11,030 nucleotides of DNA from DASVFB01 sp036380275 (GTDB taxonomy: Bacteria; Actinomycetota; Thermoleophilia; Gaiellales; Gaiellaceae). Below the pieces are notes generated by a model, which saw only the letters and a list, made by a program, of their open reading frames with translations, made no database searches and was not told the origin of the DNA. Positions within the stretch are counted from its first letter, which is position 1. Every line of letters begins with the position of its first letter. The stretch spans positions 1 through 11,030 of the forward strand of contig DASVFB010000124.1 in assembly GCA_036380275.1 (NCBI GenBank). The letters are read 5' to 3'. The translations under genes were made by a program, and so were the position numbers. Below, piece after piece: positions 5,446 through 11,030 of the stretch.

Positions 5446-6699
5446 TCAGCGCTTGCTCTGGCGGATCTTCGCGACGACGCGCGTACGTCCGTGAACCCGC
5501 TTGGCCACGATCTTGAACTTCAGCTTGCCCTTGTGGACGCCCTTGATCCGGACGTCGAGCCATCTCGCGCCGCGCTTCTTCGTGATCCTCAGCTTCTCCG
5601 AGACCGCCAGTGTCCGCGATCCCGAGGTCAGCGTGAAGCCGGTCGCGTCGAAGGAGCTGCCGCTCGGCCAGGTGAGCGCGACCTGCACGGTCTCCGCCGT
5701 CGGCGAGATCGTCACCGTCTCGGGCTCTGCGTCGCCCGCGGTCGTAAAGGTCTCGGTCTTGGTGGCCGTCGGCGCCGCCGAAGGGCCGGCGACCGACGGT
5801 GGCGCCGAGGGCGGCGGCTCCGCAGGCGGAGCGAGCACCGTCGTCGTCCAGGTCGCGGTATCGCCCGTCGAGAGCTCGATTGTGTTCGTGGCGGAGCCGA
5901 CGACGCCGGTCGGTCTCACGGACAGCTGGATCGTGTTGGTGCGGTGATCCTCTTCGAACAAGATGTTGCACGTCAGCGTGCCGCCTAGGCGCTTGGGAAG
6001 ACTGTCACCCTGGCACTGGTCGCGAATCCCCTCCGCTCCGAGCGCGACGCCTGGGCTGCTCATCTGCTCGGGCAGTCGCTCGACTAACCTCGCGAACACC
6101 GCCCCGCGGATGGGTGGACCGGTATAGCCGAGAACAAGCTTGTAGTTGAAGCGCGGCGGCGCCGTCGTGCTACTGAGCTGAATCGTCTCCGGCCCAGTTA
6201 GCGTGGCCGTGATGGAGCCCGCCGGCGCGGGGGCGATGGAGGTGGTAGCGCTCGCCGTCCCGACAGACGCGACCTGGGCGGTGTTCGTCACCGAGCCGGT
6301 CATAGCCGCCAGGACGGTGATCGTGAGCGTGATCGTTCTCGCGTTCGCCGAGAAATTGAAGCTGCACCCGACCGAGCCGTTTTGGCCCGACGGCGGCAAG
6401 GTCGGGCAGAGACCTTGCGGACTCATGCCGGCGCCGAGGAAGAGGACTTCGCCCGGCAGAGCGTCAGTGACGGAGTAATCGGGGGTGTGATCGCCAACGA
6501 TCACACCGCTGTAGGTGAACGTGATCGTGTAGTCGTAGTGATTGCCGTGCAGTACGTGCGCGGGCGCGCTCATAGTCACCGTGACCGTGTCGGACGTCCG
6601 GTCGTGCATCGGCGCCGCGCGGCCGGGAAGGAGCAGCGCGAAGCCCAGCACCGCGAGAGCTGCCGCAAGCATGCGTATCCGCCGCATATGTCCGACCAT
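5446..6699 (-). CDS. Secreted DUF11-like beta-domain protein
   Basis: A 417-residue secreted protein of unknown function. Residues 1-29 are a signal peptide: a basic start MVGHMRRIR, the hydrophobic core LAAALAVLGFALLLP, and cleavage near GRAA. Residues about 35-155 and 160-285 look like two immunoglobulin/DUF11-type beta repeats (TVTVTMSAPAHVLHGNHYDY..VTDALPGEV..SVTNTAQV, then SITATLTGPETIQL..GSATNTIEL). A Pro/Ala/Ser linker follows (about 290-313), then a C-terminal beta domain ending in a strongly basic stretch (KGKLKFKIVAKRVHGRTRVVAKIRQSKR), which might bind anionic wall polymers. Start ATG 6699 is preceded by the purine-rich GGGCAGGA and a good promoter; ATG 6687 is an alternative that keeps the signal peptide. 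It is the first gene of an operon with the VanW gene, 25 nt downstream, so the products probably act together at the cell surface. Confidence 0.8.
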   Translation of the reverse strand: MVGHMRRIRMLAAALAVLGFALLLPGRAAPMHDRTSDTVTVTMSAPAHVLHGNHYDYTITFTYSGVIVGDHTPDYSVTDALPGEVLFLGAGMSPQGLCPTLPPSGQNGSVGCSFNFSANARTITLTITVLAAMTGSVTNTAQVASVGTASATTSIAPAPAGSITATLTGPETIQLSSTTAPPRFNYKLVLGYTGPPIRGAVFARLVERLPEQMSSPGVALGAEGIRDQCQGDSLPKRLGGTLTCNILFEEDHRTNTIQLSVRPTGVVGSATNTIELSTGDTATWTTTVLAPPAEPPPSAPPSVAGPSAAPTATKTETFTTAGDAEPETVTISPTAETVQVALTWPSGSSFDATGFTLTSGSRTLAVSEKLRITKKRGARWLDVRIKGVHKGKLKFKIVAKRVHGRTRVVAKIRQSKR

Positions 6700-6731
6700 T
6701 CCTGCCCTGCCCCTGTCCTCGGTTCTCTCGC

Positions 6732-6760
6732 AGAATAGCGCCGGTCTCGGCGCTTTCCAA
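6732..6760 (-). promoter_or_regulatory. Sigma70-type promoter of the DUF11-VanW operon
   Basis: On the minus strand a -35 TTGGAA (6755-6760) and a -10 TATTCT (6732-6737) are separated by exactly 17 bp. Transcription would start near 6725, leaving a leader of about 25 nt that contains the purine-rich region before ATG 6699. The promoter lies just past the SDR stop codon. It is the only promoter in the window with a recognisable -35. Confidence 0.6.
6737..6754. promoter_or_regulatory. Perfect inverted repeat in the promoter spacer (operator or terminator)
   Basis: AGCGCCG (6737-6743) and CGGCGCT (6748-6754) form a 7-bp perfect inverted repeat with a 4-nt loop, filling the spacer between the -35 and -10 of the DUF11 promoter. 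It also lies 8 nt after the SDR stop codon on the same strand, so it could end SDR transcription. There is no good U-run (ATTCT follows). It could serve as an operator, a terminator, or both. Confidence 0.45.
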
Positions 6761-6762
6761 GG

Positions 6763-7596
6763 CTAGAAGACGAAGAGGTCGATGCCGCCGCCGACGACGA
6801 GCCCGACGCCCGTGATGTAGGAGGCCAGATCGGAGCAGAGGAACGCGACCGCGCTCGCGATCTCCTGCGGCTCTCCTGCCCGGCGCATCGCCGTCCGCTT
6901 GACCATCCGCTCGTTCATCTCCGGGTTTCCCATGCCGAAAGCCTCAGTTCCGATCACTCCCGGCACGATCGCGTTGCACGTGATCCCGTGACGCCCGCCC
7001 TCGAGCGCCAGCGTGCGCGTGAGACCGAGGATGCCTGCCTTCGTCGTCGAATACGACGCCTGACCGAAGCCGCCGAGCGTGCCCGCGACGGAGGCCATGT
7101 TCACGATCCGGCCCCAGCCGCGCTCCTTCATGTGCGGCCACACGGCCTGCGCGCAGTTGAAGCCACCTGTGAGGTTGACGCGCAGATCGCGTTCCCACAA
7201 CTCCGGGCTCTGCTGGTGGAACTGGGCGACATGGTCGAGCGTGCCGGCGTTGTTGACGAGGATGTCGACGGAGCCGAGCTCCGCCACGACCCGCGCCACC
7301 GCCGCGTCGACCTGTGCACGATCGGTCACGTCGCACATGAGCGCGAGCGCGCGCCCTCCCAGCTCGCCGATCTCCGCGACGGTCGATTCGGTGTAGACCA
7401 TCCCCTGCGCCCGCGCCGCCTGGGCGAGCACGCCGTAGCGCTCGGCGTCCTCCCCTGAATCGGATTCGACCTGGATGTCCGCAATCGCCACGTCTGCGCC
7501 GGCGCGCGCGAGCGTCAACGCGTCAGCGCGGCCGAGCCCGCGCGAGCCTCCCGTGACGAGCGCGACGCGCCCTGTGAGATCGATCTCGAGCGGCAC
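6763..7596 (-). CDS. Short-chain dehydrogenase/reductase (SDR), NAD-type
   Basis: A classical SDR of 277 residues, an oxidoreductase interconverting an alcohol and a ketone (substrate unknown). The cofactor loop is TGGSRGLG (15-22). Asp40 at the end of strand 2 favours NAD over NADP. NNAG is at 115-118 and the catalytic set is Asn141, Ser169, Tyr182 and Lys186 (YSTTK). After Asp40 there is an insertion of about 30 residues (43-75) containing VESDSGEDAERYGV. This is longer than usual for FabG-like enzymes and recalls the insertions of SDRs whose cofactor is not freely exchanged, such as the mycofactocin-linked ones, though a mycofactocin gene set is not visible. GTG 7596 gives the standard MPLEIDLTGRVALVTGG start and has a TAGAGT box 6 nt upstream. 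It lies downstream of the acyl-CoA dehydrogenase on the same strand but is separated by the repeat and has its own promoter box. Confidence 0.92.
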   Translation of the reverse strand: MPLEIDLTGRVALVTGGSRGLGRADALTLARAGADVAIADIQVESDSGEDAERYGVLAQAARAQGMVYTESTVAEIGELGGRALALMCDVTDRAQVDAAVARVVAELGSVDILVNNAGTLDHVAQFHQQSPELWERDLRVNLTGGFNCAQAVWPHMKERGWGRIVNMASVAGTLGGFGQASYSTTKAGILGLTRTLALEGGRHGITCNAIVPGVIGTEAFGMGNPEMNERMVKRTAMRRAGEPQEIASAVAFLCSDLASYITGVGLVVGGGIDLFVF

Positions 7597-7602
7597 GCCG
7601 GG

Positions 7603-7608
7603 ACTCTA
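7603..7608 (-). promoter_or_regulatory. -10 box TAGAGT for the SDR gene (leaderless)
   Basis: TAGAGT on the minus strand is followed by exactly 6 nt and then GTG 7596. There is no Shine-Dalgarno, so the transcript is probably leaderless. The box lies just beyond the distal end of repeat copy 2. Confidence 0.5.
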
Positions 7609-7617
7609 CGCCTGTTT

Positions 7618-7739
7618 GTCCCTCGCTTCGCTTCGCTCGCGCTCGGGGCTCGCGCCGTTCGGCGCTCGCATCGGTTGGCGACTTGAGGAGCTCTGCTTCG
7701 GCGATCGGCTGGCGAGCGGTGCGGCAAAGCCGCACCGCG
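7618..7739 (-). repeat. Structured dispersed repeat, copy 2 (3' of the acyl-CoA dehydrogenase)
   Basis: The second copy of the 120-bp element, on the minus strand. Its order matches copy 1: hairpin first (7716-7738), then the CGAAGCAGAG segment, the 32-bp core (7640-7671, one mismatch to copy 1) with the palindrome GCGCCGTTCGGCGC (7652-7665), and finally GAGGGAC. As with copy 1, the hairpin end faces the stop codon of the gene just transcribed, here the acyl-CoA dehydrogenase (stop at 7751-7753), 12 nt away. A short open frame across it is a by-product, not a gene. Confidence 0.8.
7716..7738 (-). terminator. Stem-loop after the acyl-CoA dehydrogenase (hairpin of repeat copy 2)
   Basis: A perfect 10-bp stem, GCGGTGCGGC and GCCGCACCGC, has a 3-nt loop (TTT on the transcribed strand) and lies 12 nt after the stop codon. 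No U-run follows. Compared with copy 1, two stem pairs differ by compensated changes (T:A against C:G, and G:C against A:T), which supports a real stem. Confidence 0.5.
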
Positions 7740-7750
7740 GGCGCTGCGAA

Positions 7751-8947
7751 TCAACCCCGCGGTAGGAAGATTTCCTTGGCGATCACGAGCCGCTGGATCT
7801 GCGAGGTGCCCTCGTAAATCTGGAACAGCTTCGCGTCTCGCATGAGCTTTTCGACCGGGTACTCCTTGATGTACCCGTAACCGCCGAAGACCTGCACGGC
7901 GTCGGTCGTGACCTTCATCGCGGTGTCGGCCGCGAAGCGCTTCGCGAAGGACGAGTGCAAGGTCGCCCGTTTGCCCTGGTCGAGCATCCACGCTGCCTGC
8001 CACGTGAGGAGCCGCGCGGCCTCGATCTCGGTCGCCATGTCCGCGATGAGGAAGTTCACGCCCTGGTGCATCGCGATCGGCACGTCGAAGGTGACTCGCT
8101 CCTTCGCGTAGTCGACCGAGAGCTCGTAGGCGGCCTGCGCGACGCCGACAGCGCCCGCGGCCGTGCCTGGGCGCGTCGAGTCCAGCGTCTGCATCGCGAT
8201 CTTGAAGCCGTCGCCTTCCTCGCCTAGCCGGTTGGCGGCCGGGAGAACGACGTCCTGGAGCGAGAAGGCGGACGTGTCGGTGGCCCGCTGCCCCATCTTG
8301 TCGAGGTGCTTTTCGACGGTGACGCCCGGTGCGTCCATCGACACGATGAACGCCGAGAGGCCTCGGTGACCCTTCGTCGCGTCGGTCTTTGCGAACACGA
8401 CAGTCCACGCCGCGTGGCCCGCGTTCGTGATGAAGGTCTTGGAGCCGTTGAGCACATACTCGTCGCCGCGGCGCTCCGCCGAGGTCTTGATGCGCGCGAC
8501 GTCGGAGCCCGCGTCGGGCTCCGACAAACCGAATGAGCAGAGCAGCGGCGAGTCCAGGAGCGGCGGCAGCCACTTGCGCTTCTGCTCGTCATCGCCCGCG
8601 ATCAGCACCGGCGCCGAGCCGAGCGTGTTCGCGATGATCGAGACGGCGATCCCAGCGCAGCCCCACGACAGCTCCTCGCCGACGAGCATGCTCCCGAATG
8701 CGGAGAGCTCAGGCCCGCCGTGCTCCTCCGGCACGTGGACGTTCATCAGCCCGAGGTCGTGCGCCTTCGCGATCAGATCGGCAGGGTGCGTCGCGTGCTC
8801 GTCGTATTCGGCCGCCTTGGGACGGATCTCCTTCTCCGCGAACTCGCGCGCGAGCTCACGCAGGGCACGCTGCTCGTCGCTGAGGGCGAACGAGATCCCA
8901 GCTGCGGTTTCTTCGATCGTCGCCATGATCTGCTGACTGAAAGTCAA
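7751..8947 (-). CDS. Acyl-CoA dehydrogenase (FAD-dependent)
   Basis: A 398-residue (from TTG 8947) or 391-residue (from ATG 8926) acyl-CoA dehydrogenase of the butyryl/short-branched-chain type. These FAD enzymes form the trans-2-enoyl-CoA in fatty-acid or branched-chain amino-acid breakdown, passing electrons to ETF. Seen are the N-terminal helical domain, the flavin/substrate segment CSFGLSEPDAGSD (137-149), WTVVFAKTD (181-189), LDSTRPGTAAGAVGVAQAAYE (255-275), VFGGYGYIKEYPVEKLMRDAK (353-373) and catalytic Glu379 in QIYEGTSQIQR. Length and motifs are complete. No Shine-Dalgarno precedes either start; ATG 8926 gives the more typical N-terminus, and TTG 8947 lies against the operator. The 20-bp palindrome upstream (8950-8969) suggests control by a TetR-type fatty-acid regulator. 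It ends at the repeat hairpin and is divergent from the esterase operon. Confidence 0.94.
   Translation of the reverse strand: MTFSQQIMATIEETAAGISFALSDEQRALRELAREFAEKEIRPKAAEYDEHATHPADLIAKAHDLGLMNVHVPEEHGGPELSAFGSMLVGEELSWGCAGIAVSIIANTLGSAPVLIAGDDEQKRKWLPPLLDSPLLCSFGLSEPDAGSDVARIKTSAERRGDEYVLNGSKTFITNAGHAAWTVVFAKTDATKGHRGLSAFIVSMDAPGVTVEKHLDKMGQRATDTSAFSLQDVVLPAANRLGEEGDGFKIAMQTLDSTRPGTAAGAVGVAQAAYELSVDYAKERVTFDVPIAMHQGVNFLIADMATEIEAARLLTWQAAWMLDQGKRATLHSSFAKRFAADTAMKVTTDAVQVFGGYGYIKEYPVEKLMRDAKLFQIYEGTSQIQRLVIAKEIFLPRG
8934..8946. promoter_or_regulatory. Secondary inverted repeat TGACT-N3-AGTCA
   Basis: TGACT GAA AGTCA is a 5-bp inverted repeat made of the same half-site words as the neighbouring 20-bp palindrome, but with different spacing. 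It lies between the two candidate starts of the acyl-CoA dehydrogenase, so it may be an auxiliary regulator site if ATG 8926 is the true start. Confidence 0.35.
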
Positions 8948-8949
8948 GG

Positions 8950-8969
8950 TTGACTGACTAGTCAGTCAA
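8950..8969. promoter_or_regulatory. FadR/TetR-type operator, perfect 20-bp palindrome
   Basis: TTGACTGACTAGTCAGTCAA is a perfect palindrome. Its inner 18 bp follow the pattern of the Bacillus subtilis FadR (TetR family) box, TGAATGAMTANTCATTCA, differing only at the symmetric A-to-C and T-to-G positions. Such operators are released by long-chain acyl-CoA and control beta-oxidation genes. It lies just before the acyl-CoA dehydrogenase and about 36 nt before the divergent esterase. A possible minus-strand -10 (TAGGAT, 8971-8976) would place the acyl-CoA dehydrogenase transcription start inside the operator, a normal repression geometry. The regulator gene is not in this window. Confidence 0.75.
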
Positions 8970-8990
8970 TATCCTAGCGGACGCCCTGAC

Positions 8991-8996
8991 TATCCT
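8991..8996 (+). promoter_or_regulatory. -10 box TATCCT for the esterase operon (leaderless)
   Basis: TATCCT lies 8 nt before ATG 9005, so the operon mRNA may begin at or near the start codon. A second TATCCT at 8970-8975 touches the palindrome and could be an alternative -10 with TTGACT (8950-8955) as a poorly spaced (14 bp) -35. Confidence 0.4.
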
Positions 8997-9004
8997 CGCC
9001 CGCG

Positions 9005-10066
9005 ATGAGCGCCCACGGCACGATCGGCCCGGCGGTCGCTGTCGACTCGGTCGAGTTCACCCTCGCCGACCCGGCGCTCCGGGGCGTGGCCCTGTTGCAC
9101 GACTTGCGCGACGGTCCGCGGCGCGTCGAGTTCGAGCGCCGTGGGCGGACCTGGCAGCTGACGTTCCCGCGCCCGGACGCGGACCGGTTCGAGTACCTGC
9201 TCGAGCTCGTCTATCGAACCGGCCGGCGGACGTACGGGCCCGATCCGGCCAACCCCCTGCGCGCCCCCGGGCCGTTCGGCGAGAAGAGCGTGATCGAGTT
9301 CCCCGGCTACGAGCGGCCGGAATGGGTCGACGACGAGGACGCCGCGCGCGGCTCGCTCCAGGTGCTGGAGCTCGAGAGCCTCCGCCTCCACGGCACGCTC
9401 CCGGCGCTGCTCTGGTCGGCCGCGGATACCGATCCCGGGCGGCCGCTACCGCTGCTCATCGTCCACGACGGCCCGGAATATGCGGATTACTCGTCGCTCG
9501 TCCGCCTGCTCGACCACCTCGTGGACTTCGGCGAAGTGCCGGAGTGTCGCGCAGCGCTCCTGCCCCCGCCCGGCGATCGCAACGAGTCGTATTCGGCGTC
9601 GGCGCGCTACGCGAACGCTCTCGCGGCCGAGGTCGTGCCGGCAGTGACCGCGCAGGCGCCGACCGACCGGCCGCCCGTGCTCGCCGGCGCGAGCCTCGGC
9701 GCGCTCGCGGCGCTCCACGCGCACTTCCGCAACCCGAGCGTGTTCGGCGGGCTGTTCCTCCAGTCGGGCTCCTTCTTCCGCAGGCGCTTCGACGCGCACG
9801 AGGCCGGGTTCGGCCGCTTCGCCCGCATCGCGCGCTTCGTCGGGCAGGTGCACGGACGCGGCGGGTTCGCGCCTGCGATCCCCACGGCGATGACGTGCGG
9901 CACCGCCGAGGAGAACCTCGACAACAACCGAACGCTCGTCGACGGGCTGCACCGGCGCGGCTGGGACGTGCAGACGTTGTGGAATCGCGACGCGCACAAC
10001 TGGATCTCCTGGCGCGACTCGCTCCATCCCAACCTTGCGGAGCTGCTGCTTCGCGCGTGGACGTGA
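9005..10066 (+). CDS. Enterochelin-esterase-like alpha/beta hydrolase with N-terminal E-set domain
   Basis: A 353-residue hydrolase. Residues about 10-100 are a beta-rich domain like the immunoglobulin/CBM48-type N-terminal domains of Fes/IroD esterases (VEFTLADP..FEYLLELVYRTGRRTYGPDPANPLRAPGPFGEKS). Residues about 115-350 form a putative esterase (PF00756-like) fold: LIVHDGPEYADYSSL (151-165), RNESYSASARYANALAAEVVP (192-212), the nucleophile elbow GASLG (228-232, Ser230), CGTAEENLDNNR (298-309, probable acid Glu302 or Glu303) and His331 in DAHNWISWRD. There is no signal peptide, so it acts in the cytosol. Members hydrolyse ester bonds in siderophores and other metabolites; the substrate here is unknown. 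It is the first gene of an operon whose next gene starts inside its stop codon (GTGA, 10063-10066). Start ATG 9005 is the only good one, with a TATCCT box 8 nt upstream. Confidence 0.85.
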   Translation: MSAHGTIGPAVAVDSVEFTLADPALRGVALLHDLRDGPRRVEFERRGRTWQLTFPRPDADRFEYLLELVYRTGRRTYGPDPANPLRAPGPFGEKSVIEFPGYERPEWVDDEDAARGSLQVLELESLRLHGTLPALLWSAADTDPGRPLPLLIVHDGPEYADYSSLVRLLDHLVDFGEVPECRAALLPPPGDRNESYSASARYANALAAEVVPAVTAQAPTDRPPVLAGASLGALAALHAHFRNPSVFGGLFLQSGSFFRRRFDAHEAGFGRFARIARFVGQVHGRGGFAPAIPTAMTCGTAEENLDNNRTLVDGLHRRGWDVQTLWNRDAHNWISWRDSLHPNLAELLLRAWT

Positions 10067-10782
10067 CGAGGCACGACCTCGAGCTCGGGCCGGCGCGCGT
10101 GCTCGCGTACGGCCACTGGGGGCGGCCACTGCTCGCCTTCCCGTCCGAGCTCGGCAAGCGCTGGGACTGGGAGGACTCGGGGATGGTCGGCGCGCTCGGC
10201 GGGTTGATCGACGACGGCCGCGTGAAGGTCTATTGCGCAGACGGCGCGGACGAGTGGTCGTGGCGCGCCGACGACGTGCCGATCGAGGAGCGCGCGCGCC
10301 GTCACGCCGACTACGAGCGGTGGATCTGCGAGGTCGTGGCGCCTTTCATCCACGAGGACACGGACGGCGGCGAGATCATCGTCACCGGAGCCAGCTTCGG
10401 CGCCTACCACGCCGCGAACTTCGCGCTCAAACGGGCCGATCTCTTCCCGCTCGCGATCTGCATGAGCGGCGTCTACGACGTCTCCGTCGTCGGCTGGGGC
10501 GAGCGCGGCGACGCCGTCTACTTCAACAACCCGATCGACTACGTGCAGCACCTGCATGGCGACCACCTCGAATGGCTGCGGTCGCACGTCTCGCTGCTGC
10601 TCGTTTGCGGCCAAGGGCAGTGGGAGGACACGACAGGCGCGCTCGATTCGACGAAGCGGTTCGCGTCGCTGCTCGGGGGGAAGGGCCTCCGCCACGAGCT
10701 CGACCTCTGGGGGCACGACGTGCCGCACGACTGGCCGTCGTGGCGGGCCCAGATCGCGCATCATCTGGCGCGCTTTGTCTAA
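10063..10782 (+). CDS. Second esterase, COG4947-like alpha/beta hydrolase
   Basis: A 239-residue alpha/beta hydrolase resembling, from memory of family patterns, the COG4947 'esterase/lipase superfamily' proteins. Features are LLAFPSELGKRWDWEDSGMV (23-42), GRVKVYCADGADEWSW (52-67), ERARRHADYERWICEVVAPFI (76-96), the nucleophile elbow VTGASFGAYHAANFALK (107-123, Ser111), MSGVYDVS, VYFNNPIDYV (152-161), GQGQWED (183-189, probable acid) and HDVPHDWPSWR (218-228, His218 or His222). There is no N-terminal E-set domain or signal peptide. GTG 10063 is chosen because it forms a 4-nt GTGA overlap with the preceding stop; GTG 10057 is two codons longer. Both esterases share a His-x-x-SWR-like end, so they may be distant paralogues acting on related esters. 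The next gene starts within its last 8 nt. Confidence 0.85.
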   Translation: MTRHDLELGPARVLAYGHWGRPLLAFPSELGKRWDWEDSGMVGALGGLIDDGRVKVYCADGADEWSWRADDVPIEERARRHADYERWICEVVAPFIHEDTDGGEIIVTGASFGAYHAANFALKRADLFPLAICMSGVYDVSVVGWGERGDAVYFNNPIDYVQHLHGDHLEWLRSHVSLLLVCGQGQWEDTTGALDSTKRFASLLGGKGLRHELDLWGHDVPHDWPSWRAQIAHHLARFV

Positions 10783-11030
10783 AGGACCCCCACCGCTGAT
10801 CGGCCTGCTGCTCGGCACCGAGGAGGACTGGCCGGGCGCGTTCGAGGCGCTCGTCTCGAGGCTCGGACCGGTCGCCGGCCGGACCCTGACGACCGAGCGG
10901 ATCATGAACGAGCCCTTCGACCTACGCGCGAAGCCACGCTACTCGCTCGTGATCGACCGACTCGCGTGGTGGTACGACCTCCCGCGCGAATGGCTGAAGA
11001 AGGCCAGCCTGATGGACGACGTCTACCTGC
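10775..11030 (+). CDS. Probable ATP-grasp ligase (RimK-like), N-terminal part only
   Basis: A partial gene running off the right edge; 85 codons are seen. Translation from TTG 10775 begins MSKGPPPLIGLLLGTEEDWP, continues through a Rossmann-like pre-ATP-grasp half (IGLLLGTEEDWPGAFEALVSRLG) and reaches ERIMNEPFDLRAKPRYSLVIDRLAWWYDLPREWLKKASLMDDVYL. The 'YxxVIDR..x..YxxxLKxAxLxxxYv' run matches my memory of an ATP-grasp/carboxylate-amine ligase family in which the ATP-binding domain follows directly; that diagnostic part lies outside the window. TTGTCTAA overlaps the esterase stop by 8 nt, so the gene is translationally coupled to it. ATP-grasp enzymes join a carboxylate to an amine or similar via an acyl-phosphate. 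The context suggests it acts with the two esterases in one metabolite pathway. Confidence 0.6.
   Translation, partial: MSKGPPPLIGLLLGTEEDWPGAFEALVSRLGPVAGRTLTTERIMNEPFDLRAKPRYSLVIDRLAWWYDLPREWLKKASLMDDVYL

Noticed and set aside
4300..5988. 562-codon plus-strand open frame
   Set aside because: It is antisense to the VanW and DUF11-like genes, with Arg/Ala/Ser-rich shadow composition and no recognisable domain.
7523..7735. Short minus-strand frame across repeat copy 2
   Set aside because: It consists mostly of translated repeat and overlaps the SDR start out of frame. It is not a supported gene.
9607..10905. 432-codon minus-strand open frame
   Set aside because: It is antisense to both esterases, which carry complete catalytic motifs. 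The open frame is a side effect of high GC.
1..11030. tRNA, rRNA, riboswitch, integrase or transposase
   Set aside because: No cloverleaf with CCA/GTTC signature, rRNA-like sequence, known riboswitch core or recombinase motif was seen in any spacer or frame read by eye.

Overview
The window is about 11 kb of very GC-rich, gene-dense bacterial chromosome. GTG and TTG starts are common, spacers are tiny, and starts with a clear Shine-Dalgarno are rare. The protein set (acyl-CoA dehydrogenase, SDR, DAGK-type lipid kinase, Sir2 deacylase, VanW/PG-binding envelope protein, actinobacterial-looking small proteins) fits a soil actinobacterium. My best guess is the Thermoleophilia (Gaiellales/Solirubrobacterales) side; this is inference from composition and protein style, not from a marker gene.

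Layout. 1-111 is the tail of an unidentified gene, overlapping a lipid kinase (107-1009, +) whose only sensible start is a rare ATT. A structured 120-bp repeat follows (1027-1146). Then come a small coiled-coil protein (1146-1430, -) and a CxxC microprotein (1566-1718, +) that abuts a Sir2 gene (1719-2453, -). Sir2 is translationally coupled to an upstream HAD phosphatase (2446-3102, -). HAD is divergent, by only 22 bp, from a hotdog thioesterase (3125-3541, +). The thioesterase overlaps tail-to-tail with a two-gene envelope operon on the minus strand: a secreted DUF11-like protein (5446-6699) followed by a VanW-family membrane-anchored protein with a Thr-rich tail (3525-5420). Then come an SDR (6763-7596, -), the second copy of the repeat (7618-7739), and an acyl-CoA dehydrogenase (7751-8947, -). 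The acyl-CoA dehydrogenase is headed by a perfect 20-bp palindrome of the TetR/FadR fatty-acid type. On its other side starts a plus-strand operon of overlapping genes: an enterochelin-esterase-like hydrolase (9005-10066), a second esterase resembling COG4947 (10063-10782), and the start of a probable ATP-grasp ligase (10775 to the window edge).

Themes. (1) A dispersed ~120-bp element occurs twice, each time just 3' of a gene in the same relative orientation, with compensatory base changes in its stem. (2) A TAnnnT box (TAGAGT in three cases) lies 6-8 nt before the start codon of five genes, which points to leaderless transcription and helps to fix starts. (3) The esterase/esterase/ATP-grasp operon is the best candidate for an undescribed pathway. 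(4) The acyl-CoA dehydrogenase, thioesterase and Sir2 deacylase all touch acyl-CoA or acyl-lysine chemistry, but they are not one operon. No tRNA, rRNA, CRISPR, transposase or phage gene was seen. No gene-free stretch exceeds 300 bases; the largest spacers (1010-1145, 1431-1565, 7597-7750) are described as features.
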